Assembly (NCBI GenBank): GCA_016290775.1
Contig: JAEEVF010000001.1
Location: 186,001-250,000 of the forward strand
Direction of reading: 5' to 3'
Source of the DNA: Acetatifactor sp.
GTDB taxonomy: Bacteria > Bacillota > Clostridia > Lachnospirales > Lachnospiraceae
DNA length: 64,000 bases
Shown here: piece by piece, positions 43,761-52,774 of the stretch
How the letters are laid out: every line of letters starts with the position of its first letter
How positions within the stretch are numbered: the stretch's first letter is position 1
Position numbers and translations under genes: made by a program
The notes under the pieces: model-generated
Told to the model about the DNA's origin: nothing
Database searches by the model: none
Seen by the model: the letters and a program-made list of their open reading frames with translations, nothing else

Positions 43761-43961
43761 ATGAAGGAAGGAATCCATCCCGCTTACTACCAGGCAACCG
43801 TTACCTGCAACTGCGGCAACACGTTTGTGACCGGATCCACGAAGAAGGAGATCCATGTGGAGGTTTGCTCCAAGTGCCACTCATTCTATACGGGTCAGCA
43901 AAAGACTGCAAGAACTGATGGACGTATCGATAAGTTCAATAAGAAGTACGGCGTTAAATAG
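43761..43961 (+). CDS. rpmE: 50S ribosomal protein L31, zinc-binding (C+) form
   Basis: The 66-aa product matches L31: [22 protein letters not shown]...[15 protein letters not shown]. Four Cys ligands (CNC, CSKC) mark the zinc-binding C+ form, which is often replaced by a Cys-less paralogue under zinc limitation. The start is at 43761, after gagaggtgaaagag; the longer 82-aa frame is not needed. It has its own promoter behind rho and a terminator. Confidence 0.96.
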   Translation: MKEGIHPAYYQATVTCNCGNTFVTGSTKKEIHVEVCSKCHSFYTGQQKTARTDGRIDKFNKKYGVK

Positions 43962-43970
43962 TGCAGCCAA

Positions 43971-44004
43971 GCCCGGAAAACGGTATAGTTTTCCGGGCTT
44001 TTTG
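43971..44004 (+). terminator. Intrinsic terminator after rpmE
   Basis: GCCCGGAAAAC ggtata GTTTTCCGGGC followed by tttttg. Confidence 0.92.
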
Positions 44005-44022
44005 TTAGCGAGGAAGGAAATC

Positions 44023-44142
44023 AAGCGCAGGCGCATGGAAATCTTCGATTTCCAAGCTAAGTTTGATTTCACCCGAGCGTACACGAAATAAAAACGAAAG
44101 CTGCGAAGCAGCGACGGACGCGAAGCGCAGGCGCATGGAAAT
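44023..44142 (+). repeat. Two 20-base direct repeats, 100 bases apart
   Basis: AAGCGCAGGCGCATGGAAAT occurs at 44023-44042 and 44123-44142. The stretch between holds other G/C-rich words (gctgcgaagcagcgacgg). No gene is visible. The second copy runs into the ribosome site of the DUF1385 gene. Confidence 0.65.
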
Positions 44143-44153
44143 AGAGGTACAAT

Positions 44154-45122
44154 ATGTCAAAAAAGAAAATCAAAAAGCATTATTCCGGCATCGGCGGACA
44201 GGCCGTTCTGGAAGGTGTCATGATGAAAAATAAGGAGAAATATGCCGTGGCCGTGCGTAAGCCCAGTGGCGAGATCGCGGTCGAGGTGGAGAATTACCAG
44301 GGGATCCTTCATGGTAGCAAACTCTTGGAGGTTCCTTTTATACGCGGCATTTTCAATTTTATAAATTCGCTGGTGCTTGGCACCAAGGTGCTCAATTACT
44401 CCGCCTCATTTTATGAGGAGGATGAGGAGAACACGCCAGTTGACAAGGTGCTCGACAAGGTTTCCGGCGGGAACGGAGAGAAGGTCCTTTCCAGTATCGT
44501 GACCTTGATCTCCATTGCACTTGCAATCGGCATCTTTATCGTACTCCCTTACCTGGCATCACATTATTTTGAAGGCTTTATCCAGAATCGCTCATTGCTT
44601 TTGATCATTGAGGGAGGCATTCGTATTGCCATCTTTTTGGCATATTGTGCCGCCATCAGTCTGATGAAGGACATTCATCGCCTCTATCAATATCACGGCG
44701 CCGAGCATAAGTGCATCAACTGTATTGAGCGCGGCCGCGAGCTGACCGTTGAGAACGTGATGAAATCCTCAAGATTCCATAAGCGTTGCGGTACCAGCTT
44801 CATCTTTTTCGTGCTGATCGTCAGCATCGTATTGTTCTTCTTTATCCGCGTGGACGGCGTGCTCCAAAGAGTGCTTCTTCGCATTCTGCTCATGCCCATT
44901 GTGGCTGGCATTTCCTATGAACTGATCCGCCTTGCGGGGCGATATGATAATTTCTTTGTCAATCTTTTGTCTTCCCCTGGATTCCTGTTCCAGAAGCTGA
45001 CGACAAAGGAGCCGGACGAGGAGATGGTGCAGGTTGCCATCGCGTCCGTGAATGCCGTGTTTGATTGGCGGGAATACCTTTCTGAGACCTTTGGCTATAC
45101 TTGGGATGAGGATGAAGCATGA
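44154..45122 (+). CDS. DUF1385 family membrane protein
   Basis: The 322-aa product shows the DUF1385 signature: GIGGQAVLEGVMMK at the N-terminus, then hydrophobic segments (VTLISIALAIGIFIVLPYLAS, LLLIIEGGIRIAIFLAYCAAI, FIFFVLIVSIVLFFFI). It also has conserved His/Glu/Cys residues (YHGAEHKCINCIE, RFHKRCGTSF) that suggest metal binding. The family is often annotated as a predicted metal-dependent enzyme without proven function. It is typically encoded just before prmC in Clostridia, as here, with a four-base overlap. RBS gaggtacaat. Confidence 0.88.
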   Translation: MSKKKIKKHYSGIGGQAVLEGVMMKNKEKYAVAVRKPSGEIAVEVENYQGILHGSKLLEVPFIRGIFNFINSLVLGTKVLNYSASFYEEDEENTPVDKVLDKVSGGNGEKVLSSIVTLISIALAIGIFIVLPYLASHYFEGFIQNRSLLLIIEGGIRIAIFLAYCAAISLMKDIHRLYQYHGAEHKCINCIERGRELTVENVMKSSRFHKRCGTSFIFFVLIVSIVLFFFIRVDGVLQRVLLRILLMPIVAGISYELIRLAGRYDNFFVNLLSSPGFLFQKLTTKEPDEEMVQVAIASVNAVFDWREYLSETFGYTWDEDEA

Positions 45123-45970
45123 CCTACCGGCAACTGTTTACGCGCGGAAAAGAAGAGCTTTCCAGGGCGCTTGTTCCGGAAGCGGAATTGGATGCAAGGC
45201 TGCTTTTGGAATATGCCTGCGAGATCACGCGAAGTGACCTTTTGGTGCACGGTGACCGCGAGGCGACCGCAGAGCAGGAGGAGCTTTATCTTTCCCTGCT
45301 TACAAGGCGTAGCAAGCGCATTCCGTTGCAGCATCTTACGGGGACGCAGGAATTCATGGGTCTGACCTTTGAGGTCGATGAGAATGTATTGATCCCGCGC
45401 CAAGACACGGAAATCCTGGTGGAAGAGGTCATGAAGGATCTTCATGGCGGGAGTTCCATTTTGGATCTTTGCACGGGGAGCGGATGCATTTTGATCAGCC
45501 TCCTCAATTATTCCAACGATTGCAGGGGCGTTGGCGTTGACCTTTCTCCCGCGGCGCTTTCCGTCGCGAGAAAGAATGCACGGCGTCTGATCCCGTCAAA
45601 GGATTGTGCTTTTTTGGAAGGTGATCTTTTTGCGCCCGTGACGGGCAAGTTTGACATTCTTACTTCGAATCCCCCTTACATTCCGAGCAATGTTGTGGAC
45701 GGCCTCATGCCTGAGGTCCGCGATCATGAACCGCGCATGGCCTTAGACGGCCTCGAGGACGGTCTTTTCTTTTACCGCCGCATCCTCGCCGAGTGCCCGC
45801 CCTACCTCCACGCCGGCTCCGAAGCATACTTCGAGATCGGATATGATCAAGGCCAGGCTGTTTCCGCACTCATGCAGAATTCTGGATTTACCGAGATTCG
45901 CGTTATTCAAGACTACGCAGGCCTCGACCGCGTCGTCCGTGGCATCTATACCCCCCACGACGGATTGTAG
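45119..45970 (+). CDS. prmC: Peptide chain release factor N5-glutamine methyltransferase
   Basis: The 283-aa product has the PrmC N-terminal helical domain, the SAM-binding motif I (ILDLCTGSGCILISL, about 115-129) and the catalytic NPPY (TSNPPYIPS, about 183). It methylates the Gln of the GGQ motif in release factors RF1 and RF2. Its partner prfA lies downstream, as in many bacteria, but 411 bases of repeat-rich DNA separate them here. ATG 45119 overlaps the upstream stop (ATGA), so it is translationally coupled. Confidence 0.95.
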   Translation: MTYRQLFTRGKEELSRALVPEAELDARLLLEYACEITRSDLLVHGDREATAEQEELYLSLLTRRSKRIPLQHLTGTQEFMGLTFEVDENVLIPRQDTEILVEEVMKDLHGGSSILDLCTGSGCILISLLNYSNDCRGVGVDLSPAALSVARKNARRLIPSKDCAFLEGDLFAPVTGKFDILTSNPPYIPSNVVDGLMPEVRDHEPRMALDGLEDGLFFYRRILAECPPYLHAGSEAYFEIGYDQGQAVSALMQNSGFTEIRVIQDYAGLDRVVRGIYTPHDGL

Positions 45971-45994
45971 CTTTGGAGAATTGTGATTCAGCAT

Positions 45995-46095
45995 ACTCGG
46001 GGCTGTGTTTGAGGGATCCCGTCTCAGGGGTTCGCATATGTTAGAGGTATTAACAGCAGAACTCGGGGCTGTGTTTGAGGGATCCCGTCTCAGGG
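45995..46095 (+). repeat. 35-base direct repeat, two copies 66 bases apart
   Basis: ACTCGGGGCTGTGTTTGAGG plus GATCCCGTCTCAGGG occurs at 45995-46029 and 46061-46095 without mismatch. The second copy is also the left arm of the large inverted repeat described next. Confidence 0.8.
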
Positions 46096-46241
46096 ACGTT
46101 CGCACTCCGTAGGTGTACGTAGCGGATGCTAAGGCATCTCAAGTGTCGTCTCGCGTTCGCTCGGCTCCACTTGATACGCTGCCTAAGCACCGACGTGCAC
46201 CTACGGCCCTGAGAGGGACCACCTCAAACCGCCCCTCGAGT
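46061..46241. repeat. 180-base imperfect inverted-repeat element in the prmC-prfA gap
   Basis: The left arm (46061-46110) pairs with the right arm (46195-46241) in blocks: ACTCG/CGAGT, GTTTGAGG/CCTCAAAC, TCTCAGGG/CCCTGAGA and CCGTAGGTG/CACCTACGG. Inner dyads continue (TGCTAAGGCA with TGCCTAAGCA, CAAGTG with CACTTG). The transcript would fold into one long hairpin. It is non-coding. It looks like a MITE-like or other palindromic intergenic element, or a structured RNA. The 45971-46381 gap otherwise holds only short dyads (GCTAA aagc TTAGC) and no gene. Confidence 0.65.
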
Positions 46242-46381
46242 GAGCTAAAAGCTTAGCCGCTTCTTGAGTGAGTTGAATTTAAAAAGCCGTGAAGCACAAA
46301 AGCATCGATACAAACAAAAAAGAAGATTAAAGTCGAGGTTGGAAGCTCGGCGAATGCATAGAATAGAAAAAGGTGATAATT

Positions 46382-47461
46382 ATGTTTGATAAACTGGAAG
46401 ATTTATTAATTAGGTTCGAGGAGATCATGGGTGAGCTCAGCGAGCCGAGCGTTACGAACAACCCGGAGCGGTTCCGCATGCTCATGAAAGAGCAAAGCGA
46501 CCTGACCCCCATCGTAAACGCCTACAAAGAATACAAAAAATGCAAACAGGACATCGAGGACTCCCTCGCCATGCTCGAGGAAGAATCCGACGAAGACATG
46601 CGTGAAATGATCAAGGAGACCCTTGCAGACAGCAAAAAGCGCGTGGAAGAACTTGAACAGGAGATGAAGATCCTGCTCCTTCCCAAGGATCCCAATGACG
46701 AGAAAAACGTGATCGTGGAAATCCGCGCGGGTGCAGGCGGAGACGAAGCAGCACTCTTTGCCGCAGAAATCTACCGCATGTACGTGCACTATGCAGAGTC
46801 CCGCCGCTGGAAGGTTGAGACCATGAACGTGGACGAGATCGGCATCGGAGGCATGAAAGAAGTACAGTTCATGATCACTGGACAGGGCGCATACTCCGTG
46901 ATGAAATATGAAAGCGGCGTGCACCGCGTACAGCGCGTTCCTGAGACCGAGAGCGGCGGCAGGATCCACACCTCCACCATCAGCGTTGCAGTGATGCCCG
47001 AGGTGGATGATGACATCGACATCGTAATTGAAGATAAGGACATCCGCATCGACGTGATGCGTGCTTCCGGAAACGGCGGACAGTGCGTCAACACCACGGA
47101 CTCCGCAGTTCGACTGACCCATTACCCTACCGGCATCGTGGTGTACAGCCAGACAGAAAAGTCCCAGCTGCAAAACAAGGCGAAAGCATTTGCACTCCTC
47201 AAGGCAAAGCTTTATGACATCGAGCAGCAGCAGCGCCACGACGCGGAGGCAGAGCTTCGTAAGAGCCAGATCGGAACGGGCGACCGCTCTGAGAAGATCC
47301 GCACCTACAACTTCCCCCAGGGAAGAGTGACGGACCATCGCATTGGTCTGACCATCTACAAGCTAGACAAGGTCATGAACGGCGACATTCAGGAGATCAT
47401 TGATGCCTGCATCGCCGCAGATCAGGCTGCAAAGCTCAGCAAGATGAATGCCAGCGCATGA
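46382..47461 (+). CDS. prfA: Peptide chain release factor 1
   Basis: The 359-aa product has the RF1 hallmarks: the stop-codon-reading PxT motif ([14 protein letters not shown]) and the GGQ motif (SGNGGQCVN) that triggers peptidyl-tRNA hydrolysis. It also has [14 protein letters not shown] in domain 2. It reads UAA and UAG. The Gln of GGQ is the target of PrmC encoded just upstream. ATG 46382 follows aaaaggtgataatt. A promoter for the next gene starts within ten bases of its stop codon. Confidence 0.97.
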   Translation: MFDKLEDLLIRFEEIMGELSEPSVTNNPERFRMLMKEQSDLTPIVNAYKEYKKCKQDIEDSLAMLEEESDEDMREMIKETLADSKKRVEELEQEMKILLLPKDPNDEKNVIVEIRAGAGGDEAALFAAEIYRMYVHYAESRRWKVETMNVDEIGIGGMKEVQFMITGQGAYSVMKYESGVHRVQRVPETESGGRIHTSTISVAVMPEVDDDIDIVIEDKDIRIDVMRASGNGGQCVNTTDSAVRLTHYPTGIVVYSQTEKSQLQNKAKAFALLKAKLYDIEQQQRHDAEAELRKSQIGTGDRSEKIRTYNFPQGRVTDHRIGLTIYKLDKVMNGDIQEIIDACIAADQAAKLSKMNASA

Positions 47462-47466
47462 CTCGC

Positions 47467-47495
47467 TTGACTGAAAAGTCTTCTTTTGTCATAAT
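47467..47495 (+). promoter_or_regulatory. Promoter for the beta-helix lipoprotein gene
   Basis: TTGACT, 17 bases, CATAAT, just after the prfA stop. Confidence 0.65.
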
Positions 47496-47539
47496 AAGAA
47501 CAGTGGGATATATTCCCGAAGTCTAAGGAGGAATAGAAT

Positions 47540-49429
47540 ATGAGAAATCGGATCCTTGGAAATAAGATGCTTGCGAAGACATTGGCATTTTGTTTGGTTC
47601 TTGCCCTGCTTCTTCTGACCGCGTGCGACAACAGCGGCGGAAAAGCTTCCAGTGAAGAGGAAGAAAGCACCGCGACCGAGAGCACTTCGGAGTCAAAGAC
47701 TGGCGGAGACGTTGTCGTTACGCCCCCCGCGAAGAGCTCCATGGAAATGTATGAGGACTTCCTCGCAGGCAAGGAGAAGCTCTACGTTGACCGCGTAAGC
47801 TACACCTACTATGATTTCGTGGCAGATGAGGAATATGATTATTTCGCCAACAAGGATGGCTATTATTTCCGCGACTTTATCGCTACCATCCAGAACATGG
47901 AAGACCTTGAGCCGGACAACGACATTCGCGTTGGAGGAGCTTATTACACCTACATTGATTGCGGCGACGACGGCGAGCAGGAGCTTGCCCTGTACGTTTA
48001 CCTCGACCAGAGCGATTGGTATGATTCCAGCTATTTGTTCATGATCAAGAACATTGACGGAAAGCTTCAGCTTTGCTACCGCGAAGAGGATGGATATAAT
48101 TCAAGCTTCTACTTGGATAACGAGTATGGCTTGATCTATGACGGCTGGTATGGCGGCATGCAGTATGGCGACACCTACGGCTATCTGGACGCCAACTGCG
48201 AGTATCACTTCCTGTATTCCTGCACGGGAGAATATGCTTTCGGCGCACAAAATGGATTTGAGGAAGGCGTGGAAGGTGCAGCAAGCGCCATCTGTGTGCG
48301 CGAGGGCGATGAGAGCCTTTTTGATCGCGTAACGCTCCTGACTTATCGCTTTAAGCAGTATGAAGAAGGCGAAAACGAGAGCGAAGTTCAGTTCTATTCT
48401 TACGACTACTACAATTGGGTCTATGACGAGGAGACCGGAGAAGGCTACAGCACCGAAGAGCCTGAGGCAGATCTGAAGGCCCTGATCGAAGAAGCCTTTG
48501 CCACCGCGGGCGTAAAGTACTACACCAAGGCTCAGATCAATGATATGATCGCGAAAAAATACGATGATGAGCATCTGACCGCCAACCAGAGAAACACCGA
48601 GGACAGCTACGTAGAATACACGCAGATGACTCGTGATGAGTACTGGCCCGGAAACATCGTGACCGTAAAGACGGCGGATGAGTTCATGAAGGCCATCGCT
48701 GACGACACGATCATCTACTTGGAGCCTGGTGAGTATGACCTGACGCATTGGCTTGTGGAAGAGGCAGGGGACGTTCCCCGTTATCTTTCCGGCGATTACT
48801 CCGGCGAGAACCCTACCGGCGTTCTTTATACGGGCTGGGATTCCGATTCCTATGAGATCGATATCTTTGACGTACAAAACCTTGTGATCGCTTCCAAGGA
48901 TCCGGAAAACCCTGCAACCATCGTAAGTTCCTGCCCGATCGCTTGTGTGATGCGCTTCATCCACTGCAAGTACCTGCGCGTGGAGAACGTGGTCATGGGT
49001 CATATCATTGAGCCTGGATACTGCAGCGGTAACGTTGTTTGCCTTGAGCAGAGCAAGGGCGCAACACTGGAAGGCTGTGACCTCTACGGCTGCGGCGCAT
49101 ATGGCGTCGAGATCGTGGACGGAGACATGACCTACGTGAACAATTGCGTGATCCATGACTGCACCTATGGTTGCATGACGAGTAGCAGAGCCGGCGACGT
49201 TTATATCAATGGAACGAAGTTTGAGAACTGTCAGGAATTCGACATGTTTGACGTCATTGGCGGAAGCTTTTACTTTGAGGGATGCTCCTTCAAGAATCTT
49301 TACGGAAACATGGTATATATCGCAGGAGATTATTCCTACGCAGGCTTCTATGATTGCCTGTTTGACGCACCTGCGCTTGAGTCCCTGCAGAACAACCCGC
49401 ACTACGGAAACAGCGTTTGCGTATATTAG
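47540..49429 (+). CDS. Lipoprotein with C-terminal right-handed beta-helix (NosD-like)
   Basis: The 629-aa product has a lipobox (LLLLTAC), a Ser/Glu/Thr-rich linker, and a Tyr/Asp-rich central region (about 65-370) without a family I can name. The C-terminal part (about 375-629) has parallel beta-helix character: VKTADEFMKAIADDTIIYLEPGEYDLT, then short repeats such as LRVENVVMGHI, GATLEGCDLYGCGAYGVEIVDGD, YVNNCVIHDCTYGCMTSS. Such folds often bind or cleave polysaccharide; no pectate-lyase catalytic set is evident. It is attached to the membrane on the outside. RBS aaggaggaatagaat. Confidence 0.75.
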   Translation: MRNRILGNKMLAKTLAFCLVLALLLLTACDNSGGKASSEEEESTATESTSESKTGGDVVVTPPAKSSMEMYEDFLAGKEKLYVDRVSYTYYDFVADEEYDYFANKDGYYFRDFIATIQNMEDLEPDNDIRVGGAYYTYIDCGDDGEQELALYVYLDQSDWYDSSYLFMIKNIDGKLQLCYREEDGYNSSFYLDNEYGLIYDGWYGGMQYGDTYGYLDANCEYHFLYSCTGEYAFGAQNGFEEGVEGAASAICVREGDESLFDRVTLLTYRFKQYEEGENESEVQFYSYDYYNWVYDEETGEGYSTEEPEADLKALIEEAFATAGVKYYTKAQINDMIAKKYDDEHLTANQRNTEDSYVEYTQMTRDEYWPGNIVTVKTADEFMKAIADDTIIYLEPGEYDLTHWLVEEAGDVPRYLSGDYSGENPTGVLYTGWDSDSYEIDIFDVQNLVIASKDPENPATIVSSCPIACVMRFIHCKYLRVENVVMGHIIEPGYCSGNVVCLEQSKGATLEGCDLYGCGAYGVEIVDGDMTYVNNCVIHDCTYGCMTSSRAGDVYINGTKFENCQEFDMFDVIGGSFYFEGCSFKNLYGNMVYIAGDYSYAGFYDCLFDAPALESLQNNPHYGNSVCVY

Positions 49430-49446
49430 ATCGAATGAACAAAAAA

Positions 49447-49475
49447 GGCCAGCCCCGTTTGGGACTGGCCTTTTT
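49447..49475. terminator. Bidirectional terminator between beta-helix lipoprotein and AraC genes
   Basis: GGCCAG-cCCC gttt GGG-aCTGGCC, with tttttacg on the plus strand and ttttttgttc on the minus strand. Confidence 0.88.
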
Positions 49476-49485
49476 ACGTTCTGTA

Positions 49486-50355
49486 TTAACCTTGCAGATA
49501 ATGCCGTTTGAACTCGCTGGGAGAGCACCCTTTGTACTTTTGGAATACGCGGTTGAAGGTGGAAATGCTCTTGAAGCCAGACTCCATGGCGATCGTCGTG
49601 ATGGCGTCATCGGAATCCGCCAGCAGCGTCTGTGCGCGCTTTAAGCGCTGCAGCGTCAGATACTCCACGAAATTGCACTGAATGGTCTGCTTAAAGACTC
49701 TTGAAAAGTAGCAGGAGCTAAAACCGATCTGATTTGCAATGTCGTCAAGCGTTAAGTCCTTGTCACAGTTTTCCGCGATATAGCGGCACGCGGCATTGAT
49801 CTTGTCAATGGTCCGACCGCTGCGCTGACGTGCGATCTCCTCGGCAGGCAAAAGGACGCTCTGCAGATGGATCCCAAACTGCATGAAGAGCTCATATACG
49901 TGGATCAGTTCGCGCACGCCGTGGAAGGGCGTGGAATTGTTCCGCGCCGCCATGATCTGGCGGAGCTTCTCATGCATATACTTTGCAAGGGATTCCATGT
50001 TCGCATCGTCCGAGCGGAAGAGGTGATAATTCCGGAAAAGATGTGCGAAGGAAGCAAACTCCGGAAGCTCAGTCAAAAGGGAGGACGTAAACTGGAGTCC
50101 GACAAGCGTGCCAGGCTCATTGAATTCCACGGAATGCATTTCGCTTGCCCAAATGATCAAGGTATCGCCCGGCATAAGCTCATATGTGGTCTGATCGATG
50201 GTGAACTTAGGACGCACGGAAGAGGCATGCTCCATTGGATAGAAGACCATTTCGGTGAAGTGGTGCCAATGGGGATCATATTTTGTCGGTACGTCTTGAA
50301 TAATGTTGATCGGTTGCTGAAACAGGATTCGTTCTGGTTTCTTAGTATTTGTCAT
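49486..50355 (-). CDS. AraC family transcriptional regulator
   Basis: The 289-aa product has an N-terminal cupin-like ligand domain (WHHFTEMVFYPMEHAS, PGDTLIIWASEMHSVEF) and two C-terminal AraC helix-turn-helices (LTLDDIANQIGFSSCYFSRVFKQ and ITTIAMESGFKSISTFNRVFQKYKGCSPSEFKRHYL). Regulators of this type usually sense sugars or related small molecules. It is divergent from the MATE exporter gene, which is a plausible target. RBS aaagaggtagaat. A palindrome, GGTCAATTTTTGACC, lies 28 bases upstream of its start. Confidence 0.92.
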   Translation of the reverse strand: MTNTKKPERILFQQPINIIQDVPTKYDPHWHHFTEMVFYPMEHASSVRPKFTIDQTTYELMPGDTLIIWASEMHSVEFNEPGTLVGLQFTSSLLTELPEFASFAHLFRNYHLFRSDDANMESLAKYMHEKLRQIMAARNNSTPFHGVRELIHVYELFMQFGIHLQSVLLPAEEIARQRSGRTIDKINAACRYIAENCDKDLTLDDIANQIGFSSCYFSRVFKQTIQCNFVEYLTLQRLKRAQTLLADSDDAITTIAMESGFKSISTFNRVFQKYKGCSPSEFKRHYLQG

Positions 50356-50382
50356 ATTCTACCTCTTTTGAACAAATGCGGT

Positions 50383-50397
50383 GGTCAATTTTTGACC
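50383..50397. promoter_or_regulatory. Palindromic site upstream of the AraC gene
   Basis: GGTCAA-ttt-TTGACC, perfect six-base arms, in the AraC leader or promoter. Candidate operator for autoregulation or another regulator. Confidence 0.4.
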
Positions 50398-50526
50398 TTT
50401 TTAACAAAACCTGCAGGTTACTTATGTAAAAATACACGGAACTTAATTCAAATCTAAGGGATTTTTCGTCAAATGTCAAGAACAAATTATGATGACAAGA
50501 AATAAGAAAAACTACGCAACCCATGA

Positions 50527-50555
50527 TTGGTAGAAATGACAAGAAGTGATAGGAT
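50527..50555 (+). promoter_or_regulatory. Candidate promoter for the MATE exporter gene
   Basis: TTGGTA, 17 bases, TGA-TAGGAT (extended -10). The rest of the 50356-50619 gap shows no gene. Confidence 0.55.
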
Positions 50556-50619
50556 GAACCTAGATAATGATTTTTGGGGTATCAGCAGGCCCGTTTACCC
50601 GCGGGACAAGGAGAAGAAC

Positions 50620-52086
50620 ATGGCTGGCAGTCAGACGATCAACATGACGACGGGGAGCCCGGCAAAGCATATTTTGCGATTTGCCTTACCGCTACTCATC
50701 GGAAATCTGTTTCAACAATTATATAACATGGTGGATTCCATGGTAGTGGGAACCTATGTGGGTTCAGCGGCGCTCGCGGCCGTCGGAACTTGCGGTTCCA
50801 CGAACTTTTTGTTTTTTGCATTAACTTCCGGTCTTGCGATCGGGATCGGCGTTATCGTATCGCAGTATTTTGGCGCGGATGATGAGGAAAACGTCCGGGC
50901 GACCATTGCCAATTCCATTTATGTATTGACGACGGCGTCGCTTTCGGTCAGCCTGATCGGATATGTTGCGGCGCCATATATCCTAAAGCTACTTAACGTT
51001 CCGGATTCCATTCTTTCGCTGTCAGTGCTGTACATGAGGACCACTTGTATGGGCATCCTTGGCGTTGCCACCTACAACGGCGTATCCGCAGTGCTCAGGG
51101 CACTTGGAGATTCGCGTACGCCCCTTTATTTCCTGATCCTCTCAAGTCTGATGAACGTTGCCTTGGACCTGATCTTTGTCAAGGATCTTGGCCTTGGCGT
51201 GTTTGGCGTGGCACTTGCAACCGTTCTCTCGCAATATGCCTCCGCCGTCAGTTGTCTTGTCTATGCATATGTTCGCGTCCCTTTCTTCCGCCTGACAAAG
51301 GAAGAATTAAAGCCCAAGGGAAAGATCATCCAAAGGTCCTTCCGCCTTGGCGTTCCGATCGCGCTGCAAAGCTCGATGATCGCGGTTTCCTGCATGGTAT
51401 TACAGGGCGTCGTGAATGGCTTTGGAGAGACGGTCATGGCGGCCTACACCGTGACGATGCGGATCGAGCAGCTGGTACAACAGCCTTATTCCTCCCTTGC
51501 AAGTGCCGTGACGACCTATTCCGGACAGAACATTGGGGCAGGCAACGTATCACGAGTTAAGAAGGGCTTTCGTCAGGCCGTGCTGATGGCGCTGATCTTC
51601 AGCCTCGCCATGATCCCCGTGATGTATCTCGGAGGCGAGTCCCTGGTGCGCCTTTTTGTCAAGGACAGCGAGGAGACCGTTCGGATCGCCGTCCGCGCGC
51701 TTCGGATCACAAGCCTTTGTTACTTTGGCCTTGGCATGATCTATGTTCCAAGAGGCCTCATGAACGGATGCGGAGACGCCGCCTTCTCCATGATCAACGG
51801 AATCTCCGAGGTGGCATGTCGCCTTTCCTTTGCACAGATTTTTACAAAGATCCCCGTCATCGGTTTTTGGGGCGTGTGGCTTACGACCGGCGCAACCTGG
51901 GCAGTCACGGGTGCCGTGTGCCTTGTACGTTACTGCCAGGGGGCATGGAAGCATAAGGCGATCACGGGAAAAACCTCGCAGGAGCTCCCGCAAACGGCTG
52001 AAACCTCCGATTCCGACCGGATTTCTCTACATAATGCACAAAAGACACCAGGAATGTTCTGCGCAAAATCCACAAAAGTGTCCTGA
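50620..52086 (+). CDS. MATE family efflux transporter
   Basis: The 488-aa product has about twelve membrane segments in two six-helix halves typical of MATE (NorM/DinF) antiporters: LPLLIGNLFQQLYNMVDSMVVG near the N-terminus, GPSRTPLYF-like GDSRTPLYFLI, and GQNIGAGNVSRVKKGFRQAV. It would expel cationic drugs or metabolites in exchange for Na+ or H+. ATG 50620 is chosen because acaaggagaagaac lies upstream and the membrane core starts soon after; the 519-aa frame overlaps the promoter. A Gln/Thr/Ser-rich tail of about 40 residues is unusual but probably unstructured. Confidence 0.92.
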   Translation: MAGSQTINMTTGSPAKHILRFALPLLIGNLFQQLYNMVDSMVVGTYVGSAALAAVGTCGSTNFLFFALTSGLAIGIGVIVSQYFGADDEENVRATIANSIYVLTTASLSVSLIGYVAAPYILKLLNVPDSILSLSVLYMRTTCMGILGVATYNGVSAVLRALGDSRTPLYFLILSSLMNVALDLIFVKDLGLGVFGVALATVLSQYASAVSCLVYAYVRVPFFRLTKEELKPKGKIIQRSFRLGVPIALQSSMIAVSCMVLQGVVNGFGETVMAAYTVTMRIEQLVQQPYSSLASAVTTYSGQNIGAGNVSRVKKGFRQAVLMALIFSLAMIPVMYLGGESLVRLFVKDSEETVRIAVRALRITSLCYFGLGMIYVPRGLMNGCGDAAFSMINGISEVACRLSFAQIFTKIPVIGFWGVWLTTGATWAVTGAVCLVRYCQGAWKHKAITGKTSQELPQTAETSDSDRISLHNAQKTPGMFCAKSTKVS

Positions 52087-52124
52087 TTTCAGAAAATTTG
52101 CTTACGTAATCCAAAATAATCTGC

Positions 52125-52130
52125 TATAAT
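52125..52130 (+). promoter_or_regulatory. Extended -10 promoter element for carD
   Basis: CTGC-TATAAT carries TGC directly before a consensus -10. No good -35 box lies at 17 bases, as is usual for extended -10 promoters. Confidence 0.5.
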
Positions 52131-52210
52131 GTTATTCGTGGGAGATTTGCGAAAACTGTCGCGCATTGAAGCAGAGGTTACGTTGGGAAATCTGAGAAAA
52201 GGAGCGTTTT

Positions 52211-52738
52211 GTGTTTGATAAGGGTTCGTTTGTAGTCTGTGGGAGCAAGGGTGTTTGTACGGTGGAGGACATTGCGAGAATGAGCATTCCCGGTGTGGAC
52301 GGGAAGCGTGATTATTATGTTCTCAAACCGGTATATAACTTCGCCACCACGGTCTATATCCCCGTTGACGCGGGGAAGGAATCCATGCGAGGCGTTCTTT
52401 CGGCAACGGAGGCCAAAAAGCTCATCCGCGGCATGGAAAGCATCGCACCCATAGACATTGTCAATGACAAGATGCTCGAGCAGGAGTATCGCGGCTGCAT
52501 GCGCACAAATATGTGCGAAGAGTGGGTGCGGATCCTGAAGACCACCTATCAGCGCAAGGTAAAACGCCAGGAGATGGGGCGGAAGGTCACCGCGGTAGAC
52601 GCGAAGTACTGCAAAATCGCGGAGGACAGCCTGTTCGGAGAGCTGGCGATCGCGCTTGGCATTTCCAAGGATCAGGTTCCGGAGTATATCGAAAAAGAAA
52701 TGAAGAAGCAAAAAAGAAGCGAAAAATCGAAAAAATAG
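52211..52738 (+). CDS. CarD family transcriptional regulator
   Basis: The 175-aa product has the CarD/CdnL N-terminal Tudor-like RNA polymerase-interacting domain (KGSFVVCGSKGVCTVEDI, YYVLKPVYNFATTVYIPVD) and a helical C-terminal domain ending in a Lys-rich tail (EKEMKKQKRSEKSKK). CarD proteins bind the polymerase beta subunit and stabilise open complexes at rRNA and other promoters. It starts at GTG 52211 with gaaaaggagcgtttt upstream. It directly precedes the infC operon, which has its own promoter overlapping the carD stop. Confidence 0.9.
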   Translation: MFDKGSFVVCGSKGVCTVEDIARMSIPGVDGKRDYYVLKPVYNFATTVYIPVDAGKESMRGVLSATEAKKLIRGMESIAPIDIVNDKMLEQEYRGCMRTNMCEEWVRILKTTYQRKVKRQEMGRKVTAVDAKYCKIAEDSLFGELAIALGISKDQVPEYIEKEMKKQKRSEKSKK

Positions 52739-52739
52739 C

Positions 52740-52768
52740 TTGACTTATAGGGAAAGCCATGGTATTGT
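52740..52768 (+). promoter_or_regulatory. Promoter for infC-rpmI-rplT
   Basis: TTGACT, 17 bases, TATTGT. Predicted start near 52775, at the base of the first leader hairpin. Confidence 0.7.
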
Positions 52769-52774
52769 ATTCGG

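Noticed and set aside
45995-46095. CRISPR array
   Set aside because: Only two copies of the repeat, one being an arm of a palindrome; no cas genes.
48101-49528. 475-aa minus-strand ORF opposite the beta-helix lipoprotein
   Set aside because: Long only because the real gene has few codons giving stops in reverse; it runs through a terminator and has no family pattern.
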